Positions 1-14,700 of a stretch of DNA of 64,000 nucleotides are shown here, one piece after another. The translations under genes were made by a program, and so were the position numbers. The first letter of the stretch is position 1, and each line of letters starts with the position of its first letter. Origin of the DNA: Branchiostoma floridae (taxonomy: Eukaryota > Chordata > Leptocardii > Amphioxiformes > Branchiostomatidae); assembly GCF_000003815.2 (NCBI RefSeq), contig NC_049980.1, forward strand, positions 17,587,154-17,651,153, given 5' to 3'. Under the pieces are notes generated by a model. The model saw nothing but the letters and a program-made list of their open reading frames with translations. It was not told where the DNA came from and ran no database searches.

Positions 1-1690
1 TGTAGCGGAATCGTGATGGTGACGCCGCTACCCTACCCCACATATCGTGTCTGTGCTATCTGTGAGTAGACAGGGAATGGAGTTCTCTTCGGAACTTGTG
101 GAGAAGGGACCAAGAGTTTTCAGACATGCATGTAACGCAAACTTTAATCCCCGCTTACCTTGAATCTTGATATCAGCCGCTGTTTCAACACGTGGACCCC
201 CCCCCCCCCCCTACAAAAACGTATGTCAGTGTCATGTTTTGATATGTCGTGAAGTTATAACTGGCATACCTCCGCTGTACTTGGTGAAGTAAAACTTGCA
301 GTGAAATTAATCGACAACAAAATGATTCTGCACAACTGCGCAACGATCTTCTATGACTGCGACTTATTCGTCTATAGTCAACAAATCGAACGGAAAACTA
401 AGATCAAAGATGGCGACATGTTGACGGCATGCCGCGATTATTCTGCTTTCGGGCATGTAATGTTACCTGTTAGTAGTCGCGCGCGGACGTATTCCACATC
501 ATGGCTTCTGCCAAATATGCATTTTTTTCTGAAACGAATGTTGGTGTTGACACAACATAGCTGGTAAAACGAAAGACACAAGACAGGACTTGCTCCTTGC
601 AGCAAGCTAGCGCAAAAAGGCTGTGGTGAGTTGCGTGACCGCTGCATGACCTCATTACGTTATGTGAGGCCCGCAGCAAAACGCTAACAACATGCTCATG
701 TAGAATAATCGTTACACATAAGCATTCCTATCGCTCGAAGAGTAAACGCGAACTAAATCATAACAATAATAATGGGTTTTCACACTGTCTGGTACTATAA
801 GACTTTGATATTGGTAAGTGATACAATTCACTTCACTATTTGTTACGTTTGCTTGCGTGCGCTAGCTGACATCAAACATGGCGCGGCTTAGCACGTCACC
901 GGAACGTACTGCGCCTGCGCGAAAAGTATAGACATGCTAAACTACCGGTTTACTAAAGGGCCGCATTTAAGAAAGTGTGTGCGTATATAAGGGTAAAACT
1001 CCGTGTACGTTTTACATGAAACCATGCCTCTAAGTACTATAAGACTTTGATATTGGTAAGTGATACAATTCACTTCACTATTTGTTACGTTTGCTTGCGT
1101 GCGCTAGCTGACATCAAACATGGCGCGCTGGCGGCTTGGAGCTTGCTACTGGAGGTGCGCGGATCGGAGCTGATCGGGCCAGTCAGTAAAAAATAACAAT
1201 GCTGTGTCAGATTATACTTTATTTTTTATCTCATATCTTGGTACATATGTGAACAAGACAATTTTACCTCACCTTGACGGCGGTCCTTCAGTCGAAACGG
1301 AGCTTGATGTTGTGGTAGAACGCTATCGACAGGCACGTTGGCTTTATTTACTTGGCTGCATTAAAGCTTCAAACAGTGGCTAGTGACTGAAAATTACCAT
1401 CACACTACAGTGAGTGATGTTATCTAGTGTTGAAACCATATATATAGTCCTAGCCCATGGGTGATTATTTAGTCTCCATTCTAGGGTAGTCTGGCCAGTT
1501 TTCCGACCCGAAAGCCCGGTGGATAGTAGTTGTTGACTTGGGGATTAGCCGCTTCACGCTCGATTGACAGAAGCAGCATCAAAAACAGCGGGCTGGTAGT
1601 CCTCAAGCACCGGGGAGACCAGGCCTAGGGCTGCCAGCCAAGGATCATCTGGGGGTAATTATCGCGATACCAGCTATCGGGATCCCCGGG
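1..1690. other. Non-coding stretch, likely intron of the large gene
   Basis: No supported exon is seen. A poly-C run lies at 199-212, and a 94-bp direct repeat at 792-885 and 1034-1127. GC-rich patches occur near 840-930 and 1500-1690. Confidence 0.4.
792..1127. repeat. 94-bp direct repeat, two copies
   Basis: The 94 bases at 792-885 recur at 1034-1127 with no difference that I can see (offset 242). The unit runs from GTACTATAAGACTTTG to CAAACATGGCGCG and contains a small palindrome around AAGTGATACAATTCACTT. No flanking element ends were recognised. Confidence 0.85.
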
Positions 1691-2220
1691 TTTAATGACA
1701 GACTGAGTGATAATGACTGTATTCTCACCCAGCTAAGGGGTCTGTATTGTCGTGCAAATACTATAATTCAAAAATTCTGTCTTGTTCACCTACTATTAAG
1801 AAAATATTGTTCACATCTCATTGCTCCCAACTCTTTGGTGCGCAGTTATGGAATTCTTTTCGTTCGAGTGTTCTGTCGAAAAGTCGCATTGCTTACAACA
1901 ATTGTTTCCGTATAATAATGAGTTTACCTAGATCCTGCAGCGCTAGTGAAATGTTTGTGTTCAATCATACTGATACCTTCGACGCCAGATGACGTAAACA
2001 GTGCCATTCCTTTATACATAGGTTATTCAATTCAACTAATACCATTATACAGTCTGTACTTAGGTCCGACTCTTTTTACCAGAATTCATTTTTCACCAAT
2101 CTCTAGCACCGCCTCTACACAGAGCCATAATATTGTCAGTTTGTCTTAAAATGTTGTACATATTCTTTGTTTTTCATGTTTGTCATATGGGCCAGTGAGA
2201 GCCTGAAATAAAGAAATAAC
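1690..2220 (+). mobile_element. 5'-truncated LINE (non-LTR retrotransposon) 3' end
   Basis: Translation in shifting frames gives the C-terminus of a non-LTR polymerase protein: LYCRANTII followed by a QLWNSFR segment and RIAYNNCFRIIMSLPR-SCSASEMF, a signature common after the RT domain of animal LINEs. At least two frame changes break it. The element ends in a short 3' UTR with AATAAAG at about 2208. It lies on the opposite strand to the gene and ends about 40 bp from the donor of exon 34. Confidence 0.75.
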
Positions 2221-2260
2221 AATTATATAGTATGAAGATGTACAATTGTTTAATATTTAC

Positions 2261-2798
2261 CTCATGGTACCCTGCGCTGTATGCATCTTGACGGGCACCG
2301 TCTTGTTGAGGTGTGTAACTTACAGGTGGGTCAAGCTCCTCAGCATCACTGTGGCTGGTGCTCATTTCTGGAGACATGATCAATCTAAATCCAAAATGTG
2401 GAGTGCCTGCAAGTGAAAAAATATCTATCAATCCTTGTATGTAAGTTCTCCTTTTCTTTCGTTCAAAAGGAATAAGGACTTAATAGCCATTTCCCCTTTT
2501 TGTTTTGGTAATTTGGCAACACTAGAAGCCATTTGCACATTATGTCATAACACATAAACCGTGATGGCACAAGTTTGCTAGGGCTAAAGTACATTAAGAA
2601 AATATGCAGAAACCTAGAATTCTCTTAATAAAGTCAAGCAGATGTAAGGGTAAGCAAAACAGCACTTACCAGGAGAAAGGGAGGCTGCATCTCCCAGCAT
2701 GATTGCGACATTCAGGTTGTACTGTACTATATCTCCTATGTTGATGGTGTCTGCATCATCAGCAAGCTCAAAGGTGACGATGCTCAACTCTTTGATAT
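2261..2798 (-). CDS. CARDB-like module 12, partial (exons 33-34)
   Basis: Exons 2670-2798 and 2261-2406 cover the first two thirds of another module. Exon 33 starts DIKELSIVTFEL in phase 1 like the other module starts. Exon 34 has FGFRLIMSPEM at the FYLS position, then a Ser- and acid-rich loop. The donor GTAAAT at 2260 is in phase 0, so the module must continue in an exon to the left, which I cannot place with confidence. Confidence 0.75.
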
Positions 2799-5700
2799 CT
2801 GCAATTGACAGACAATTGATAATATTTCAAATAAACTGACTTGAGGTAATCATGGATCAGTTGAGATCCTCAAGTGGCTTTGTATTGAAGAGAGAATGGA
2901 AAATAGTTCCAAGTATGTTCTTCCTTCTCTTGACATTTTGTTAGGATCTTCCACCTCCTTGCTCTCAGATTTCCTGAACCTTGCAAGGACTAAACACTAA
3001 ATTTTGTCTTATTCCCCCTTAGGAAATGAGAAGAAACTTTAGCACCATACGCATTTTTATATCATTAAATCATGTATCAAGCGTTTTGAAACATACATCA
3101 GGTTACCATGCAGCAGGAGCATTTTAGATTTTTTCTTGAAATCCATGCTTGATAAGCAACTGCGGGCCTGTGTAGCTATATACAAAGGATACAGATCTAT
3201 TCAATAGCAAGGAACTTTACCAGAAGTACACATGCTGGACTGGACATTGACGTCAACCTCTTGCTCATTATTTCCTTCATTCGCCTCATCCAGATCCTGG
3301 GAGTCATCCATCACAACTTTGATGACGCTATCAGACCCACAATATGGCAGGTAGTCGTAGATAGGAAGTACAAATCCATCAGTATCACCTAGTAAACAAT
3401 AGTGGGAATAAAATGGGAATTATTTCTACATGCATATCTCATTCGATATCCCTCATTTGCAAACAATGTCCATCATACATGTAGTTAAATATAATTGATA
3501 CATGGTTTCTGGATCAAATCTAGGCCAATTATGTTTGCTGATTGATCTACTTTTACCCACAGAAATTGGAAACCACTTGATAGTGCAAATATGCACGTAT
3601 GTTATAGTGCTCACCAAAGTCCAGGTCATTCCTTGTTTCTGTAGTGTCCTCTTGAAGAAGAGGAAACTTCTGTCTGTTGTAGGAAATCCTCTTCCATTGT
3701 GATAGTGCCTCAGCAGGATCTGCAGTTTTCTTCCTGATGTAAAGCTGATAAGACAGTCTGTCTGGCATCTGCCCTTGTAGCCATCCTGCTGAACCTGAAA
3801 ATTACCAATTTGAAAGTACTATAATTTGTAACTCTATAATATTTTGATTTCAAATTCAGAACATTACTAAGTAAACTATTTTGTGTGAAAGGTATACTTT
3901 AGCCAATTGGATGTGTCAGAAAGGAGACAAATGGTTGATTTTTAAGTGAAATTATAAAATGACATTTTTGAAACTCATGTACATGTATGTACAGCAAGCA
4001 ATAGCCCTCAGGTATTGAAATATTAAAACATTAATGAAAAAAATCTATTTGACCAACCTGTCACCATAATGTCCAAGCTCATAGCAAATCCCTTTGGACG
4101 CCCTAACTCGATTACAGGATCAGGGTCCAGAGTGAAACTGGTTGTTACGAGGTCCACAGAGTCTGGAACAACATGGACAATTTAAGTGCCAAGGGCCTTT
4201 TGCTTCCTTTACCTCTCCTATGTACTGAAACAGTCAATAACTGGATAGTCAGCAAAAGATGGTCACATTACAATTCCAGTCAAAAAAACTATATGTAGAT
4301 GTCCAAGATATATGGTATTTCAAATACCAAATTCAGTATGATAGATGGAAACTTCTTCAATTTGTTGAACGCATTCTACTAAACTGAAAAAAGACAAATG
4401 TTGTGGTGGACAGTGAAAGAAAAAGATACATTCATAACTTAAATAAGCTCATACTAATGATAGTCAAAATTAGACTAAAAGAGTACCAGGGTCTGAGCAG
4501 TCTGTGTCAATGGAGATCCTAGTCCCTGCCACATTGTTCTCCTCCACATGTTCTTCTCCATCTACATCAGATTCTACAGACACGAACAAGTGGTCCACCT
4601 GTAACACAGAAGACCAAGACAGATTTTGATTTTGATATTCTAAATGTAGAACCATAATTATAAAAAATACACAGTCACAAAAGATGCACATAACAATGAA
4701 AAGGAAATATAAAGATACATAACTCTTGGATAAAATAATAAAATGTTCAGCTAAACAAAATACAACTTACATTGGCTTCACATGCTAAATTGGGAATCTC
4801 CACCAAGCCTGAGACCCTACTGAATGTCACCTCATCGTCCTGGGAAAGTTGTTGAAATCTTTGATCACCGTCACTTGCCGTGGTGAACTCAAAGGATGTG
4901 ACAACAGGGATGGCCATGTGGCGGTTGAACCTTGATCCCCTTTGCACATAAAGCTGTCAGATAATTGCAAGAAAAACATTTTAATCTTGCTTGAATTATT
5001 GAATTGTCAGAATAAAATCATGCCAACATTATTTTTTGTCCTAAAGGTAAGATACACAAGATTATAAACACTGTATTTTAGAAATATAGCATACAAATGG
5101 CCACATACCTTAAAGTCAAAGTTTAATTCATTTGCAGATCCTGCATTAAGGGGTGATGAGTGGACATACTTCAACATGAGGTCAATAGTGACAGGTGATG
5201 GAATACCCACATGGTACATCTTATTGGTGGCAAATGATGATGATATCACTTTGAACAAATCTGTATTAAATTAAACAGAGGGTACAAAACATCAACAAGG
5301 TTAGCTTGGCTTTGTTCCATTGTAAAACAATAGTAATTGTCTCTTGTAAAAATCAGCCAAAATAATTACAAACACACCTGCTTATCATGCCCTTTTTCTC
5401 TAGGACTAATATCTCTCACAGGCAAACACACCTGTCCTTGGTGCTGAACACCAAACATGCACAGGCAAACACACCTGCCCTTGGTGCCGAACACCAAACA
5501 TGCACAGGCAAACACACCTGCCCTTGGTGCTGAACACAAAACATGCACAGGTAAACACACCTGTCCTTGGTGCTGAACAACATCCACATACAAGTTAACA
5601 TGCCTGTCCTTTGTGAAGAAGAACACATACACAAAAGTAAACATGGTTGTCCTTGGTACTGCAACACCATCCAAACACAAACATGTATCTCACTGGAGCA

Positions 5701-8700
5701 CACAAGTAAACACATTTGCCTTTTGAACACCACCCACAAACATAACTTAACACATCTGTCCCTGCTGCTGAATACCATTTACACTCAAGAAAATATTCCT
5801 GTCCTTGGTAATGAATGCCATCCACACATAAACATGCTTGTCCTTTGCACTGAACACACAGGTTAACATATCTGTCCTTGGTGCTGAATAACAAATCTGG
5901 TGAATAGCTACAGCCACACAAGTTAATCACATGCATTAACAACATAACATCTTGAGGGAAAGAAATCTCACCATTGTCACAGCTGTAGGTAAAACTTGCA
6001 TCCATGACATTGTTAAGTTTGTCTGCTTCTGATATGGTATTCAGAGGATCCACTTGAACCAAAATGTACACTGATCCACAGAACCTGGCATCTGGAGGAA
6101 CCAGCTGATGAAAGAAAGGGGGACATTCAAATTGTGAATTTCTCTCTACTTTGCCTTTGTTCATGTTCCTGTAGGCTTGGAAGAACATACATGAATGTAC
6201 ACAATCATGCAGTGTCTAAGGTAGTTTTTTGGTAGCATTCCAGAAGTACATTCATCGCATTCTGTTTTGTTTTGAATTAGTTTTTGTGACAAAGTAGCAA
6301 CATACAAAGATTTGAATGCTCTGAAACTTGCTTAGATTTCTTGTCTTATTCAAAACATAACTGAACTCTGTTCCCTCACCAAGTTGTCCCCATCTAAGGT
6401 AACCGTGCTATCAGAAGTGATGTTGTCACTCAGATCTGCCATCTGTGCTGCTGTTCTCTCATAGTTTAAGGGAAGGTCTGATGGGTCCAGGGTGTTGTCA
6501 TTAGACAGGTAGAACTCTATGCCAAACACTGGGTTATCTGTGATGGCCTCCAAGTCACCAAGAACAACCTGGTAATACACAGATCAATTCAAAATCATAC
6601 ACATGTCAACATTTTCCAAAATTTCTGTTTGGGAGGCAAGTAAATTTCATGCATTACTTGTTACATGATACTAGGCTACCACACTTGTGTCATAATTGGC
6701 ATTCTGTGAATAACAGAATAAACACTTGGCAGTTTTATTGTCTCAATTCTTATCATATTTATGGTGTTTCTAATTTGAAAATGCAGGCATCTTGTTTTTT
6801 TTATCCAACTTCTTTTTTGTGTATGCAGTATAGCAGCAAAACATTATATGAAAATATGCATGGTCAGCCACAAACTAGTTTAAAATCCTCTCAAGGTCAG
6901 GGTTCTCCAGACTTACATCTACAGTCAGACTGAAGCTGCCAGGTTGGCCTGTGTTGGGATCTGGAGCAGAGTCCAGCGTAAAGAGGCTGACACTGATGTC
7001 TGTCACTGGGGCTGAAGCTGAAAGTAGGAATAACAAAATATGTGGGATCACCCTTATTACATTGACATTGTAGCTGCATATTTGGAAAGCAGCAGTTTGA
7101 AGAGTATCTGTTTTGGGGTAAAATTTATACAGGGTAATGACCATAAATTGGGTATCTACCAATTGAGGAGTCATTATATGCACGGGAAAAAAATAGCTCA
7201 GTATATAACAAATATCTAATATTGAGCATAAATCTGGGTCATGTTTACTTGAAAGGTCTTTTTTACCATACCTTAGCAATTTTTTAATTCTCATTTCACG
7301 GTGCAACAGAGTTGTGCTCTTGGGAGCACAATAAAAAATTATGATTACTTTAAGTTGTAATATTTATTTCAAGTCTAAGTGAGATATAGAGTTCTTAATG
7401 AAACAAATTGACACAACTATCTTCCCTAGCTCTGATCCTTTTTTTTCCGTAAAAGACATACCATAGCAAGGAAAGGGAATAGCTCTGAAGTTATTGGCAT
7501 CTACTGCATCAGCAATGTCCAGTCCTGCTCCCCTCAGCACAGCAATCCTGCTCCCCTCAGCACAGCAAACAGGAGATGGCTGTATAACGTGGGCAGAACT
7601 CAAAGCATTAGAAAAATTCATGCAGCACTGGAGGATATAATAATTATGATGATGATATGCTGTTTTGCTAGCAATGTTATTCCCATATCATAAAGTAGAA
7701 GCCCTACTTACGTTTTCTGACACATTTCTGCTGTTGGTGTGAATGTTACTGGGATGTCCCTGAAGTAGAGAGAGTTGTCTCTAGCCAGCCCAGCTCTCAT
7801 CATCTGTCTATGCTCATCATTCAGACCAAAGTCATCAAGGGATAGCTCCTCATCCTCTCCATCAAACACAATGTCATCTGACAGGTAGAACTGGGAGAAC
7901 AACAAGGACAACCTGGTCTGAACTTACCATATGTTTATAGGGAAAACGGCTCTGGTTTAATAATCGGAGTTAATTAATCTCTTGTGCTTCACTTCTAATA
8001 TCAAATGGCTTTCAATTTTTTTTAAACCATTACAATTGACAGTTTATGTGTGGACATCTATCAAACATTTTGCATCTTATACTGTTAGGCCCCCATTCCA
8101 CTAGTTGGCAATCATGCTGTGACCGTGCTGCAACCTGAACGGATTTGTATAAAAAATTTGGGTCACAGTGAGGTCACCATCCTAAATGAATTAGTATAAC
8201 CACTGTACTGATCGCAAAAACAAATTTTACATTTTGGGTCAATCTACACAAAATTTGATGGTAGATTGGCATACCTTGACATGGAAGTTGACCTCATTGC
8301 CTTGAACTTCAGGAATGTCCCTGGTCCCCATCAGGTTGGTGACTGTAAAGGTCAGCTTAGCCTTGACCTCCACATTCTCAGCATAGTACCTCGCAGGTGC
8401 AGGGTCAAAGGTTACATCACTAAGGCCCAGTCCATCTGAAGATCATTGAAGAGGAACAAGGTATTCAAATATAAAGTGTGCCAAATAAATTTACTTTACA
8501 CAGCTTACATATTTTCCATTTGATTGGCACAAACTTTGAAAATCAAGACACTATATACAATATGTTTTAAAAATGCATTTCATGGCACCACACTATAAAC
8601 GTTAAGACCCTGCATTAAGAGACACCTTTATGGGACATGCAGTGGTAAATAGAACAACCAAAAATCAACTGACCTCCATCACAATGGAGAAAGATCCTCT

Positions 8701-11700
8701 TCAACTGAATGTTGTTATAAGGCCGGAGGTCATCAACACTGGCCTCTTGAACTCTGACCTCTACCCCAAGGTAGGTCCAACCACAGTAGTGTCCAACATA
8801 TGGATAGTACTGATCTGTATGTAACAACACAGCCATGATCACTTCTTGAATTGAAGTTACTGCTTTTATCACAGTACAGTCATCAAACTAATCTCAATTA
8901 AAAGTAATCTATTAGATTCAGCAGACTGGAGTCAAATTATACTGAAATTCTAACAAAACTTCAAGTTAAGCAGCACTGGGTACCATAACAAATTGTTGGA
9001 AGATCTTCATATTCACTATAATTATAAATAACAATATAAAGAGAAAAATGCAAGGATTAACAGCAAGCAACTGTACTGTATGGTTTAAGAAAATGTTGTA
9101 CTATTTAGCAATTTCAGGACAAAAGGTAACACACAACATGATTTTACTAACCTATAGTCAGTGGCCCCTCAACTCCACCAAAGCTGTGCTGGAGTGTGTG
9201 GTAGGTGAGCCCCGAGATTTCCAAGTTCAGTTGTGTATAATCTGTGCTTGATGGCTCATGGGGAATCTCTATATCATCTTGGCCCAACATCTGAAACACA
9301 AGGCAAGACATCAATCAACACTCGACTATATCATGGTATGAATCTGTCTTAGAAAACTTTGAGAAAATATGATATATAGAGTACAGAATACTGAACATCT
9401 GAAACCCAAGGCAAGACATCAATCAACACTATCATAAAAACAATTGATAAGAATCTGTCTCAAAATTTGAACAAGTTATGACATAAAGAGTTGAGGGAAT
9501 ACTGGAAAAGTGCACAATTTCAATTGACAACATTGATTTAGCATAAAGCTGACCTCATCATGAGACAGGTAGAAATGGTAGCTGTAACGGTTCAGAACGG
9601 CATGCCCTGCAGCTGACACACGTGTGCGCAGGTTGAACACCTTTGGGGTCCCTGCACTGATCTCAGGGCCATCATTCAGATTGAAGTCCTCTATGGAGAT
9701 GTCAACTGTGTGGAAAGCAAATGAAAGACTTCTGTTACTAAACTCTGTTGCTAATGAGTGATTACTACTAATTTTCTTACTTGTGAGCATGGGACATAGA
9801 AATGGACTGACTGTGAGTTCCTGGGGCAGTTGGATTAATTTTATTCAGTATCTAAAATATAGACCTGTTTGTGAGGATTGGGACAGACTTAATTCCAAAA
9901 GAGTAACTGATATAAGGATTGTTATCAAACTGTAGAATTCCATATCATGTTTAAAAGATTAATACAGTAGTTCTGTGATTAATTTCACATGTGACAATTT
10001 GTACATGTATACCTGCATCACACATCTTCTTGAGTGGGATGGACACAGTGTGTGTGAGGTACCCTGGGAGGGTGCTGTCTTCTGGCTGAACCTCAATGAA
10101 CAGGTGAGGGGATTCAAGCTGGAGACATCTTGGTCGACTTAACTGTGGATTTACAGTCACTGGAAAACAAAAACATGTGGACATCATGGACCTGTCAGAT
10201 TTAGGTCATGTAGTGAACATGATGGTAAACATCAACGTAGAACTTCTTTGAATTCATGCAGCTAAAAACATCTCAAGTCAGACTTGTTACTGGACCTTGC
10301 ATAATATATGGATTTACGTATAGGATGGCTGAAGCTGATTTTTATTCGATATATTTAGTAAGACTTCAAGTTAAACCTGTATGGCTCTGGAAGTCTGAGA
10401 ATTTTGTGGGCAACTAAAGTCACACATTTGTACAAGTTTCTGTATGTTAGGTATAATGCTATTTGTAAAATCTATAAAATACTACACATTGTCTTCAAAG
10501 CTAGGAACATTGATCTTTTTAATAAATACATACTGAACTATCACCCCCAAACTGAGCCCCCCATAGAAAATAGCACAATCTACATGTTTTGTATATCTCA
10601 GAAGCAGTTGGAGTAAATGAAAACCATGATACAAATGTATATTGTCATATAAGTCTAGAATGCAAGATACTTTTCACAACCAAAAAAATGATTGATTAGG
10701 AATAAGATGAAATGTAGCCCAAAGAAAAAGCCCCCAAGGAGAATAAAACGTTAAGTCATCCTTTCTTACATGACAATCCATTAAGTCTCATGGACTCCCC
10801 TGGGTCAAGCCTGGCCGCTTTCTTCACCACATCTGGTCCAAAGTCAATGTCAAAGGCAGTGTCCCATGCTGGGTCAAGGTCACCATCATCTGAGAAGTAG
10901 GCCTGTGGAGACACAAGACTTACACGTGACTAACTGACTAGACTGGTATGAGGAGAGAGTTGATTTTTATGACAAATGTCAGCGACAACCAAACCCAGTG
11001 TGTTCCTGAATAAACACGGACTAACATATATAGCCAGTATATAATATTATCTTTGTACTGAAAACAAGAAAAAAATACTAGATATGTATCATAACATTAC
11101 AATGCTTTTCAACATTTTAATACATTTCGTGCACTAGTATATGCCTTTAGACTTTCTACTTCATGATGCTTTTTGTATATTTTGTGCACTATAGTCCTGG
11201 TCTAAATTTGACTTTCTACTACACACTATAATGTGGACCTATCTTTATGAATTTTATGAGGCACTTCTCAAAGCTGTACCATGTGTACTTTTTGCAACCA
11301 AATCAACATTTCATATTGGGATTCTAACTTTTCAGACTATTCTGCTGAAAGACACCCTTGGTTTGTAAACACATTTTACATTTCAGGCATGAAAAATTCA
11401 TTCTTACTCTGAGTTCAAAGTTGGAGACTCCGAGTTGTGTTGTTGTGATGCCCTGGTTAGAGATGGTGATGTCAAATGTGACAGGGAAGGGTGCTGGGAT
11501 GAGCTTGTATTCATGGTGAAACATAGGACCAGACAGATGAAGCCTTGGATTTAGGAAGGAACCTTGAAAAATAAGTCAGCAGTCAGAATATTGGTACGTA
11601 CAGTAACGATTCTGGGGGAAAGCATCAATGAAAAAGATCATCAGCACCAGGACAAAAAATTGAAGTTCTGCTTCAGTACCAAGGTCAGTTGCCAGGGAGT

Positions 11701-14700
11701 GACATGCACCCTTAACCTTTGCCTTCCCAACACCTACCCACATATCAAATACCATCACAATCCATTCAGAGTTCTAAAGTTATGCTTATCATTAATCTAG
11801 TGACCCTTGCACAAAATGATATCATAGAATTCCCATATAATTCAATCATGGAAACTTCTTAACTTGACCAAAAAACACCAGGTATTGCCATTTTGACTCT
11901 TTCAATCACAAAACTGGTATGCAACAAAATTACAAATAGACTTAACTTCAGTCCATTCCACATCTCAAAGAAAGGTTATACAAAGAAAGGCAGTATACAT
12001 TCACCCTCTGTTGGTGGAGGTGGACAGTCCATGTGCACCAGTGTAGTGTAGGCATTGTTCCCTTCTGATCCTTCCTCATACTGGCCAATCACATTGTCTG
12101 ATGGGTCTTCCTCATAGGTGTCCAGAAGAATACTCACATACACATCTCCACAAAAGTCTCCATACCCAGTCTTTGGTATGAACAGTCCTGAATGAAACAC
12201 ACATTTAATATGTAGCTGTTTGTAACACTTCATCAAGTTCATCACATTTGTATGTTACAATAAAAACTATCAACAGTGAGTGTATATGGCCATCCGATGT
12301 AATAGACTAGCAGATTGAATTTAAATGAATGTGTAGACATTTAATCGCTATCAGACAAAAAATCTATCAAATTTGTATTTCAATGGTTACATCACTATAG
12401 ACAGTTTCTGTTTTTTTACCATGAATACAGAATATGACTTGGTGTGTGACTATCTGGAAAGTATGTGCATAACAGCCACCAATATTTCAGCACCACTGAG
12501 AGAATAGCTACTAGTGTGCAGTTCATATCTTTTCAAATCAATGGCAATCACTGTACTTTAAGGAATTAGTACCTGCAAAAAAACATTTTTGGAAAAGCAA
12601 ACTACATTGTCCACACCACAGCAAGTGTTGTTAAGAGGACAACAGCACAATAAGCATTTCAAATATTACTGCCAGTTTGCAGGTTTAGATCATCCATAGT
12701 ACATGGCACTTCACCATGGGTGCAATACATTGGCAACAATGTTAAGAGTATGTATAAAATGTGTTGAGGACTCTTGAACTTACCAGAGGTATCAAATACA
12801 ATTGCAACATCGTCCCCATTAACGATCTGTCCCAAAAGAGGTCTCATCCAGATCGGCATGATGTAGGGCACCTAGAAAAGAGACAGACGAATTCACATCC
12901 TGCAAGGTACATTACTCACTGTGACAGGTAAAGCAAATTAGCTCGTCATGCATCATGGAAAAATGTAGTTTGAATCATCAATCTCATTCTTCATACTCAT
13001 TATTAAAACAAATCTACATTGATACCTGTTGCAGAAGGGAAAGATAGATTGAAGTGTTGTAACTGTAACAGTTACAGTTCATGCTTGATAACCTGCTCAG
13101 CATAGAAACAATGCCATAAAAAGTCCCTGAGATACTGGGGTTCTAAAAAAATGACACACAAATACCTTAGATATCTATTAAAACAAATTCCAGTCCAAAC
13201 CCTACCTCCACATCCTTAGATGGATCCAACATCTGGTTTTGGGACAAGAAGAACTTGAACTTGTAATGTTGGATATCTGAGGCACTGAGAGCATTGCTGC
13301 CCTCGGCAGTCGTATGTATGATGGCAGAAAATGGGGTGGCCATTCCTGGAGTTAGAGTCTGACTAAGGACTGACATTGTGTCCACGTGGAGATCCAATAT
13401 ATCTACAAAATTGAAATATGCAAATGTTAAAGCAAAATCAATTATCAAGGAAACACAGCATGTGAAGGAGGAATACAGCAACCAACAAGCAGCAACATAA
13501 TTATATAAATGAAGATTTCAAAATTGTCAACTCTGTCTACATAATGTAAAGAACATATTATAGTTATATACATATCTATAATGCAGGTCACAGCACTAAC
13601 ATCTTCTAATCTACCAGAAGCTATTCTGAATGAAGATTATAACACTTTCCTTACTCACAAGTTCAATACACTTCATCAGAACAAGACACCAGCACCAGCA
13701 ATAGCAACCAGTTGGAAAGTAAGTCCAAACCACCAGTTTTCTTTAGATTCTTGATTCTTATTCCTATCTTTGTTACATAAATGATAATCTGTCCATACTT
13801 TTACGGTGTGTTTCTGGCAAGCACAATCACAATGCGTAAGTAAGAGTAGACAGGGAGAAGTTTGAAGAGTATAGTTGAACACACATCACTACAAGGTAAC
13901 TAGCCCCTGCTGTAGTGAATACACAAAGCTTAGTCAGTGTGGCCCAGGGCTACAGAAATGCAAATGGTCACCACCAGAAGCACCATGTGGTGAGGAAATA
14001 ACTTCAACTTCAAGTTACACAATATCTAAATGGCATATACAAAAATCGAATAAAATTTCACAACACATGGTGAATTAATAATAGCTTTGATAAAATGCAC
14101 TTGTCATTACCACTGCACTGATATTCCATTGAAATCTCCGCCACATCGTTGCCACTGTACCCATCCGTCTCACCAGTGCCTGGGCCTGTTGACACAACAA
14201 CCTGCAACCCAAAGTTAAAATAAGTGTATGACGGATGACAAGTTTGCCTGAGGGTTTGTAATGATTAAGAAATAGGCTTTAAGCGTCCACCTGTCCAACG
14301 CGGCCACGGCCACACGATTTCCGGTCCCGCAGGTACAAAAACACTGCCGATTATGGCCACGCGGACCGCTGATCTATGTTTCGGCACGCGTTCGGCCATA
14401 TACAGCGGCCGTATCGTCACCCTACGCCGGATTTAAAACCTCTTTGACTTATATTCAAAACAAAACTTCGTAAACTGGCGCTACCCATACCCGCTGACAA
14501 ACGAGGTCATATAAGGTCAATAGACGACACCAATATTACGGAGGTAAATTGTGTTAAAGTTACGTTCTAATACACTATCGCTTAGGTTAATTTACATCAC
14601 AAAAACTTTCTAAATAAATTGTTACAAAGACAAAATGATATGAACTTCAGACTATGGTGGACTTTATTCTTACATTTATTAAGAGATAAGTCTAAAATGA

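Noticed and set aside
159-179. 21-nt minus-strand micro-exon with good acceptor (GAAACAG) and donor (GTAAGC), phase 0, which could follow exon 34
   Set aside because: Too short to support without transcripts, and the module would still lack its C-terminal part.
5366-5866. Several open frames on both strands rich in Cys, His and Thr
   Set aside because: They are translations of the 43-bp minisatellite within an intron.
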